From contig VZSR01000478.1 of the NCBI GenBank assembly GCA_013398615.1, positions 1,599,757 through 1,663,756 of the forward strand: a stretch of 64,000 nt of DNA, in the 5' to 3' direction. The notes below the pieces were generated by a model. It was not told where the DNA came from. It saw nothing but the letters and a program-made list of their open reading frames with translations, and made no database searches. Positions 56,801 through 64,000 of this stretch are shown in pieces. Each line of letters begins with the position of its first letter. Position 1 is the first letter of the stretch. The DNA is from Brachypodius melanocephalos (taxonomy: Eukaryota; Chordata; Aves; Passeriformes; Pycnonotidae). Both the position numbers and the translations under genes were made by a program.

Positions 56801-59800
56801 TCTCTCGTCCCCTTCTCCACACATTGTCGGACCACTGTCATTTCCTGGTGCCTCCACTGGAAACACACCCCGTGTCTTTTCCCTGCCATTGTCCATAGTT
56901 TCTAGAGTCCCCCACTGGAAGCCTGTCTGGTCAGGTGCCCCACAGGAGGTGGTTTGTGTCAGAGCAGAGGGTGGCTTCAGGGCAGAGGGGTGCCAGCAAG
57001 CTGGGACAGCCTGGCCTGGTGTCCCAGCAGCACCCAGGGTGCCGTGGGAAGAGATGGGGACTACAGCCACTGCTCCGAGGACCTGGTCTCTGCCTCACGA
57101 GGACCACAACCAGGAGGAGGAGGAGGAGGAGGCCAGAGCATTCCCTGCACTGGGGGAGCTGGAACTGGGAGCACAAGGCTGTGTTCCAGTGTGGCACAGT
57201 GGGAATGGTAGTGAGGAAGGCTGGTGGAGAGCAGGGATGTAGGGCACATGGATATATGTCCAAGGTGCCATTTCTGGGATAAATACTGACAAGCAGAGCT
57301 GGAAGGTCTCTGCCATGGAGAGATGCTACTGTACCAGTTGCTGGAGATGACCTCAGCCACATGCCCCACATCCACACCTGCCACCTCAGATGGGAGAAGC
57401 TCCAGGAGATGGGACACAGGATGGCGACACATTCCACTCCTGGTGCATCCCAGAGACAGACAAAGCAGAGACCAATGCAAGGCCCTTTCACAGCAGGAAG
57501 GAGCACGTTTCCCACTGGAAAAGCTTCAGATGGGGATGGCAAGACTTGGTGAAGGTGGAGCAAAGCCAAATGGAAGCATCTTCAGCTTGGCAGCAGCACA
57601 TCTCAGGAGGGATAGCCAGGAGCCACTTTACCCATCCCTGCTGGCTCTGGTGCTCAGGCAGCTGCACTGCTGCCAGAGGAATTTTAGGCACCCTATGACT
57701 GCAGGTCACAGATTGCAGCAGAGATGAGCCTGAGGTGATGCTTGCCAGGTGCGTTAAAAAGTCTTTCTCACAAAGCAAGATGTGCTTCTCCTCTGTACAG
57801 CTCAGCCATGGGAAAGAGAAAAACCCACAAGTCTTCTTGCCGTCTGAAATCTGGAAAGCGCCCTGACTTTCATGGCTCACAGAGATGTTCCATATCACCT
57901 TTCAGTCTTAAACAGATAATCCTGGCTTGTCCTCTCCAAGATTTGTAATGCAATAAAAGAAGGTTTGGGATGCTGGGGATGTGCTTTGATCAGCTTTCCC
58001 ACAGACAGGTGCTTAGCAGGAAGATTTAGATAATGCTGCTTGCCTAGAAGTAAGTAGTCATCCAAAGAATGTACAGGAAAAAAAAAAGAACTTTCCATAA
58101 GATAGTGTAATTTCTATTACCTGTCCTTATATAGCAGTTACCGAGTTGTTTAATTTTGGGTAGAATCAGGAAGAGAGCTGAAATCTCTCCTGATCCCCAG
58201 GAACCTCCATGTTTCCTGTGGCCTGTAAGTTGTTCAGGAGCAAACCAGGAGGGAGAGCCTGGGTGAGCAGCTCCTGTGCATCACACCAGCAGCTCAATCA
58301 CTGCAGCTCTGCTCAGACCTACCCAGGGACCAGACAGAGAGCGCCAAGACCACAGAATCATGCGATCACAGAACGGTGTGGGTCGGAAAGGACCTTATAG
58401 GCCATCTAATTCCAGCCCCCTGTCATGTGCAGGGACACCTCTCAGCTGACCGCAGCTGCCTCGTGGCAGCCGTGTCCCAAGTGAGATGGTGATGGACCAC
58501 ACCAAGGCCTGAAGGTGATGCTGTTCCAGCAGTGAGGAAGATGAAGGCAGCCAGAGAGCTTGAGCACGGTGCCAGGTCGCTCACATGGGCTGTACCTCCC
58601 CATCTTGCTGCTTGAGGCTCTCCTCAGAGTGTTCTGAGGAAGGTTCCCAGAGCCTAGAGCAGGCGATGTGGTTTGCGCAGAGCAGAGCGAAGCTGAGGGA
58701 GGCAGCAGAGGTCCAGGAGGCTGTCTGGGGGCCTGTGCCTTGGCAGAAGATCTCCCGTGCCCCAGGTTGTCCTCGTTGCCCATGAAACCCCTCTTTCCCC
58801 CGTGTGCTCCTGTCCAGAAACGCGGTGTTGCCTGGTGCGGATGTTGCCGTGGCGGCCCCGGGGGCCGTGCTCCGTTAGGTGCTTTTCTAACGCTCTTTTT
58901 GCCGCCGTTTCAGGAAAGCTGTTCTAATGTTCTCTCTCCCTCTCCTTATCCCTTTTCCTAGTCCCCACCAAAAGGTGCCACCATTCCCTACCGCCCAAAG
59001 CCCGCCTCCACCCCTGTCATTTTTGCAGGTGGTCAGGTAAGAGCCGACCCGCTTGCAGCCTCCACTGCCAACCTCAGCCTTTTACTGCAGCACCAGCCGC
59101 TGCCCGTTAGTGCACTCAGGTTTCTTGCCTTCTGACTTGCATGGTGTTGTCCCATCCGTTGTGTGCCACGGCAGCTGGACTGAAAGCTCTTGGCTTAGCT
59201 CCTGTGATGGATGCTCGACAATGAGAAGAGAAGGGCCAGCCTAGGTGTCGTCTCTGTGTCAAGGTGTCACACAAAGGAAAGGCTGGAATTTGCTTCACTA
59301 GAACCAAGTCCAGTATTTGTCAGTGGTTGAGAAGGAGGGAATTAGAAAAGAGTTGTCGAACAAGAGGCTGTCCCTGCTCTCTGGCACCTCCAGCCCAATT
59401 AAAAATACCTTTGTGTAGCTGTAATTGACGCAAGGTAGGAAGGGTTTGTAACAGCTACTCCTCTGCTCAGGGCAGCCCCCATGGAAGAGCTGTGTCCTCC
59501 TCCCTGGTGCTCAGTGGGTGCTGCTTCCCCCTGTGGCAGAGCCTGCACAGTGACATTCCGGTGACATTCCGGTGACATTCCAGCCTTGCAGATACCACGT
59601 GCTCTTTCCAGCAGTGAGCCTTGGCCTTGGGGTGGTTTTTCCTTTGTGGGATAACCAATCATACGGGTGAGCTGGAGGTTATTCTGAAAACAAAAATCAG
59701 CACAAACAAGAGCAACTGAGCACGTGGCTGTTTCTAAAGAGGGAACTTGCACCTTTGCTTTCTCCGCCTCATCTCCTCACCTCACCTGGTGACCGAAGGC

Positions 59801-61569
59801 GTGCCAGTAGATGGCACCATGCTGTGGTGCATTGTATCCAGCAGGGGATGGACCTTCCCAAGAGCTCCAGCAGCCAGGTAGGGCCAGCACCACAAAACCA
59901 CAGCTTGTGCCACCCAGAGCAGCTCCACATGAGCTATTTCATTTCTCTCCAACGATAACAGAAGGACAAACCAAGACCCTGAGCAAAGCCTAGAGCACAG
60001 GCTATTTCAGGCTGAATTAGTCATTGCCGGGATCAGGAGTGTGTCACTCCATCTGAGCAGCCGTCCTGGAAAAGAGCTTTGAGTCCAGCTGCCTGGTGAA
60101 CTGATCTTTTCAAAAGGGAGAGTGAGATGGAGGCAGCAGTCCTCCTGCTGTGAATGGTTGGTGTCTTGGGCAGAAGTAACATCACGGGAAGAAACAACTG
60201 TCTCGGAAGTGAGAGCTCTTCCCGAGGTTGGGAGCACTTTGGCTCTGCCCCAGGGGTGGCATGGGGTGGGTGGGCACAGGACAGCTGGTGACAGTGGTGA
60301 CAGGTGTTTGGGGCGGGATGAGCCTCAGCAGGGTGAGGGATGTAGCAACCAGTGGCAGCTGCCAAAGGGACCAGCCCTCCATGGGCTACGTCAGAGTTGG
60401 GTTGCATCTGTCCAAGACACCTGCCTACCCTTAATTACCTTTTTGGCTCGATTTTTTAAATCAAAAACCAATGGCTAAATAAAACCACCAGGACGGGCAA
60501 GTCTTCTGCCTCTGTTGTGTCCCCATTGTTCTGGGATGCTGGTGGGCACCGGGACAGCCATTTTCCTTTTTCCTCCTCCATGACTGGGGCTTTCCTTCAC
60601 TCAAAGCACTTTGCTCTTTGCAAACAGTGCGGCAAATTTGCAGGAGGTTCCAAGGTTTTTTCCTTTCATTTTTCTTGGCAATCTTTACTCTCCCTTTTCA
60701 AAGTGTTCTCCATCTCTTTTGCCATTTCTTTGGCAAATCATCTGAATAAAGTGTCAACCAGTGAGATACATTTTGCTAGCTGGTTAAATCCTAAATATTG
60801 GGCTCTCTAGCGACTGGCTCTTCACTCGTATTGGCGCTTATTTTGGGGTTATTTACAAACAAAAAGAGAAAGGATTGCTACAAAGGATGGGAAAAATTGC
60901 ACAAACCCATTTGCCTGGCAGATACTTGCATGGATTTATCAATTACAGCTGGTGAAAGGCATCGCAGTGCAGGCAGCCCTTGGCTCGATGCCTTTCCAAT
61001 GTCCCAGCAGAGCACTGGAATATACTGGGTGGATGTAAAGCCTCCACTGGGACTTGTGCACCTGGAAATACAGAGAGGCTCACGGAGCTGGCTTGCTTTT
61101 TGAGATCACGCTTGGGCAGTGGTGTCACTGCACACCTGCTACACAGGTAGTTCTGGTTATCAGAGAATCACAGGAGGGTTTGGGTTGGAAGGGACACTAA
61201 AGATCATCCGCTTCCAACCCTACTGCCACTGATCCTTATTTTTGGTACAGCAAAGACCAGCTGCAGCCTGATATTCCTGCTCCATGCAATGCTGGCACCT
61301 ATAAAGAGTTGTTTCTTTCCTTTTGAAAAAGCCAAACTGAGCCCAAGCCCTTGAAGTCAGGTAGCTCAGCATGCTCTGTGTTGGATGGGAGGAGCAACAT
61401 CTCCCTCCTGCCCCGAGGATTTGGTACCCCAGGGAATTTAATGTGGCACAGGGGGTCCCAGCAGAGGGATGGAGTTCTCTCCCCATGTCCTGCCAGCCCT
61501 GGTAACATCTTTGTTTTTCCTTTACAGGCCTATACAATTCAGGGACAATACGCTATTCCACACCCGGAT
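53874..61569 (+). CDS. PCBP3: Poly(rC)-binding protein 3, N-terminal 207 residues (partial at the right edge)
   Basis: This is a KH-domain RNA-binding protein of the PCBP/hnRNP E family, which binds C-rich single-stranded RNA. Exons: 53874-53942, 54212-54235, 55015-55047, 55580-55696, 56219-56350, 56585-56713, 58962-59036, 61528-61569. All are phase 0 with GT-AG borders. KH1 spans residues 13-77, with its GKKG loop at 30-33. KH2 spans about 97-166, with GKGG at 114-117. Exons 7 and 8 encode the linker (SPPKGATIPYRPKPASTPV, then AYTIQGQYAIPHPD). Sequence is nearly identical to human PCBP3 (DITNSMSNSTATSKPP), which separates it from PCBP1, 2 and 4. KH3 and about 130 residues lie beyond 64000. 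An in-frame TAG directly before GAA-ATG marks 53874 as the first Met of this exon; upstream exons could add an alternative N-terminus. Confidence 0.96.
54818..54834. repeat. Short (TA)n microsatellite
   Basis: About eight TA units interrupt a PCBP3 intron between exons 2 and 3. Confidence 0.8.
55820..56160 (+). mobile_element. CR1 fragment, about 340 bp, next to a PCBP3 exon
   Basis: The copy contains CTCAGCCTGGAGAAAAGGAG, TCTCTACAACTGCTTGGAAG, TTGGATATTAGGGAAAATTT and CTTGGAACAGGCTGCCCAGG, the more 5' part of the CR1 3' region. It stops about 60 bp before the acceptor of the exon at 56219. Confidence 0.93.
57112..57132. repeat. (AGG)7 trinucleotide repeat
   Basis: Seven perfect AGG units lie in the intron between PCBP3 exons 6 and 7. 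Confidence 0.9.
58350..58445 (-). mobile_element. CR1 3' fragment
   Basis: CACAGAATCATGCGATCACA, GGAAAGGACCTTATAGGCC and CCAGCCCCCTGTCATGTGCA are the reverse complement of a CR1 tail. Confidence 0.9.
59550..59582. repeat. Three tandem copies of an 11-bp unit
   Basis: GTGACATTCCG is repeated twice perfectly, with a third copy ending in A. It is intronic in PCBP3. Confidence 0.9.
61161..61225 (-). mobile_element. CR1 3' fragment
   Basis: CAGAGAATCACAGGAGGGTT, GGGTTGGAAGGGACACTAAA and GATCATCCGCTTCCAACCC form the reverse complement of a short CR1 tail. Confidence 0.88.
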
Positions 61570-64000
61570 GTGAGTTTACCCTCATTTTTCTTATACCCTT
61601 TTCTGTCATCTGCATGCTACTGTTAATTCACATAATATTAATATTAGCCAATAATATTAATAGTGTATTTTCAAAGTAATTGGCCGTGTGTGCTATCTGT
61701 AATACCTCGAGTAGCCTTTTAACCTCTTAGCACTAAACTTTATTACTTCTGAGGACTTGGCCTGATGCTAAATTGTTTGCATTATTCAGTGCTATCCCTT
61801 TGTTCTGAGAGAAATCATACTCTATGCATTTTGTGCCTCAAAATGGTCAAAACAAAACAAAACAACTTTCCCTTCTATTTTCCCCCTTGTCTTTAAAATA
61901 TTGGTGAGACAAGGGTGTATTTAGCTGCTAAGTGCCTTGGTGGGGTGGGAAAAAGCCAGAGCTCCGGGGCTTTTGTGCTTAAAGCCTGGGCAAAGATGTG
62001 CCTTTCTGAGTGGGTGCTCATCTGGGTGACATGAAAATTGAACAAACACCTCCCAGCGTGTCTCCTAGAGGGATGGGGAAGGTGCGTGCTTCTGGATCTC
62101 ACCTCGTTGAGGGCTCCTAGACCAGTGTGGTCGTCCTGGGTTTGGTGGCTGTCTCACTGCTGTGGGTGGCTGTCACCCATGGCAGGGCAGTGTGGGGACA
62201 GCCCCCACTTCACCTCAGGCTCCTTGGTGCAAGGAAAGGAGCTCTCTGAGCTGCTCTGACTGAGGTTTGCTGATGCTGGGATCCCCTGGGCTCCCGTGCC
62301 TCTGGGGGGGTCAGGGAGCACTTTTGTAGGGGGACACGTAGGGATCAACAGCTAGAACGTGTGCACCTGAAATTACCAAGGGAAATAGGAAATCAGTCTG
62401 TTTGAAGGATTTCTTTGAGGAAAGCAGTGAAATTCAGCTTCTGAGGTGGCCACGGCTCTTGGAAAAAAGCAGGGACTTTGTAAATATGTTTCACAGGGGA
62501 TAAAATACCCATTGAGTCCCATTGCAGAGGGCCCCTCCTGCTGCGAGGCAGGGGTCTGCATTGGGGCTGAGGATGTGGCAGTGGGTGGGAAACCTTCTCC
62601 ACCCATGGGAAGGGGTTGATTCACTCAGCATTCCCCTTTCCAGTGAGTGCATTGGGTACTAAACCATAGGATTACTTTTTCCATGGTTGAGAAGGTGGCA
62701 AGGCTGTTGGATACCATGAATGGCTGCCCCATATGGGAACACTTGGGAGCTGTAGGCTGGATTTTCATCCTAGGAGAAGTGGTTTCGCTGGAATTAGAGG
62801 AATCCAGGCTTTGGCTTTCCCTGTGACACCAGTATGTGTGTGCTCTGAACGGCCTGCTGTGATGGTTGATAAGAAATATTCATTATTAAGTACTCTTTGC
62901 TTTTGCTCCATAAGCAGAATATAACACAATAACCTGTGTGTTTAGGGTAGATCAATGCAGTTTTTATCCCAGTTTTTCTCGGCAAGTGGTGCGAACAGTT
63001 TAGTGTTTTCCTTATTCCTCTATTCCTCTGATTGTCAGGATTAAAACACATTTGCTGGCTGCACTCTGCCCCACTCCCAGCAAATTTCCTGAATAAAGCT
63101 GTTGGTACAGGGGCTACTCACTCTCATCCTTACTCTCAGGGTGCTCATTCAATGATTGGTCATTTTAAACAGTGTTCAGTGCAGAATCCACTGTAGAAGT
63201 TTTAGATGTCTGTGTTTAGTGGCTGGCTTTTGCAAAGCGGGCAGAATTTTGAATTCCCATTGTGTGCTCTTGCCTTGATTTTGTCCCCTGGAGAAATGCC
63301 CCAGGATAGAGAAAGCTTTGGCTCGTGAGGGGCTTCAGCATTGCGTGGATGTTTTTGGCTGTCTGGGATGTGATGTGTAGCTGCCTGCCTTCCCAAAAGC
63401 TGCAGGATCATAGAGTCACAGAATGGGTTGGAGTTGGAAAGGCCCTTAAAACTCATTTCACTCCAAACTCCTGCTGTGAGCAGGGACACCTTCCACTATC
63501 CCAGGCTGCTCCAAGCCCCAGTGTCCAGCCTGGCCTTGGACGCTTCCAGGGATCCAGGAGCAGCCCCAGCTTCTCTGGGCACCCTGTGCCAGGGCCTCCC
63601 CACCCTCATAGGGAAGAATTTCTCCTCAGAACCCTATCTAACTCTGCCCTCTGTCAGTGTGAAGCCATTCTCCCCTGTCCTGTCACTCCAGGCTCTTGTC
63701 CAAAGTCCCTCTTCAGCTCTCTTGTTGCCCCTTCAGCCTCTTAGAGCATGTCCGTGATCTCCTCTGGACTCACTCCAACAGATCCATGTTCTTCCTGTGC
63801 TGGAGATCCCAGAGCTGGATGCAGTACCTCAGGTACAGTCTTGCCAGAGCAGAGGGGGACGATCCCCTCCCTCAAGCACAGAAGATGAGCTGGAAGAGAT
63901 GGACATAGCGGATTTTTCTTTGACACCTGGCTGCAGCCATCTTCTCCTCTCCTAAGCTTGTTTATTGCTCTAATTGCAGGGGCTGCGTAAATACCACTAT
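61570..64000 (+). other. PCBP3: PCBP3 intron running off the window
   Basis: After the donor CCGGAT|GTGAGT no further PCBP3 exon is seen; the next expected exon begins with a sequence like LTKLHQLAMQQ. The region contains AT-rich sequence near 61620-61870 and a CR1 copy at 63408-63895. Confidence 0.8.
63408..63895 (-). mobile_element. CR1 fragment, longest in the window (about 490 bp)
   Basis: From ATAGAGTCACAGAATGGGTT, through CAGCCTGGCCTTGGACGCTT, CCTGTCCTGTCACTCCAGGC and GATCTCCTCTGGACTCACTC, to AGCTGGATGCAGTACCTCAG, it follows the reverse complement of the CR1 3' portion and extends further towards the element's 5' end than the others. Confidence 0.94.

Noticed and set aside
63980..64000. 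Possible PCBP3 exon after TAATTGCAG at the right edge
   Set aside because: The reading frame gives GLRKYHY, which does not match the expected PCBP3 linker; it is probably a chance acceptor-like sequence.
1..64000. Microbial-type systems: CRISPR arrays, operons, riboswitches, phage or toxin genes
   Set aside because: All genes are intron-split vertebrate genes and repeats are CR1 or simple sequence; no regularly spaced repeat-spacer array or viral open frame was seen.

Overview
This window is vertebrate nuclear DNA, almost certainly from a bird. The evidence is intron-split genes with GT-AG junctions, two 100-N assembly gaps, compact introns, and many CR1-type retrotransposon fragments whose 3' ends carry the ATTCTRTG-like terminus typical of birds. 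Three genes can be read exon by exon: COL18A1 (+), SLC19A1 (-) and PCBP3 (+, incomplete at the right edge). The same neighbours lie together on human 21q22.3.

Layout. Positions 1-2023 hold noncoding DNA and the probable internal promoter of COL18A1. Positions 2024-19332 hold 40 visible COL18A1 coding exons for the long frizzled-containing form: signal peptide, Thr/Glu-rich region with an 11-residue tandem repeat, frizzled cysteine-rich domain, LNS/TSPN domain, interrupted Gly-X-Y collagen, trimerization domain, hinge and endostatin. A gap at 16139-16238 probably removes one or more collagen exons. The COL18A1 3' UTR ends near 20490. SLC19A1, the reduced folate carrier, runs tail to tail with it: five coding exons between 23302 and 20742, a probable noncoding first exon ending at 25760, and a CpG-rich promoter near 25900-25980. 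Intergenic DNA follows. A second CpG-rich block, broken by the gap at 27003-27102, probably starts PCBP3. A 26.6-kb stretch without clear coding sequence leads to the PCBP3 coding exons at 53874-61569, which encode KH1, KH2 and part of the linker; KH3 lies beyond the window.

The genes do not form a pathway. COL18A1 makes a basement-membrane proteoglycan and the precursor of endostatin, SLC19A1 imports folates, and PCBP3 is a poly(C) RNA-binding protein. I found no CRISPR array, operon, tRNA, rRNA or recognisable new system. The most notable features are the 33-bp coding minisatellite in COL18A1, two in-phase internal donors that would splice out the frizzled domain, a spliced upstream ORF overlapping the SLC19A1 start, a ZNF143-like/E-box promoter, and an 11-bp G-rich minisatellite in the PCBP3 5' region.
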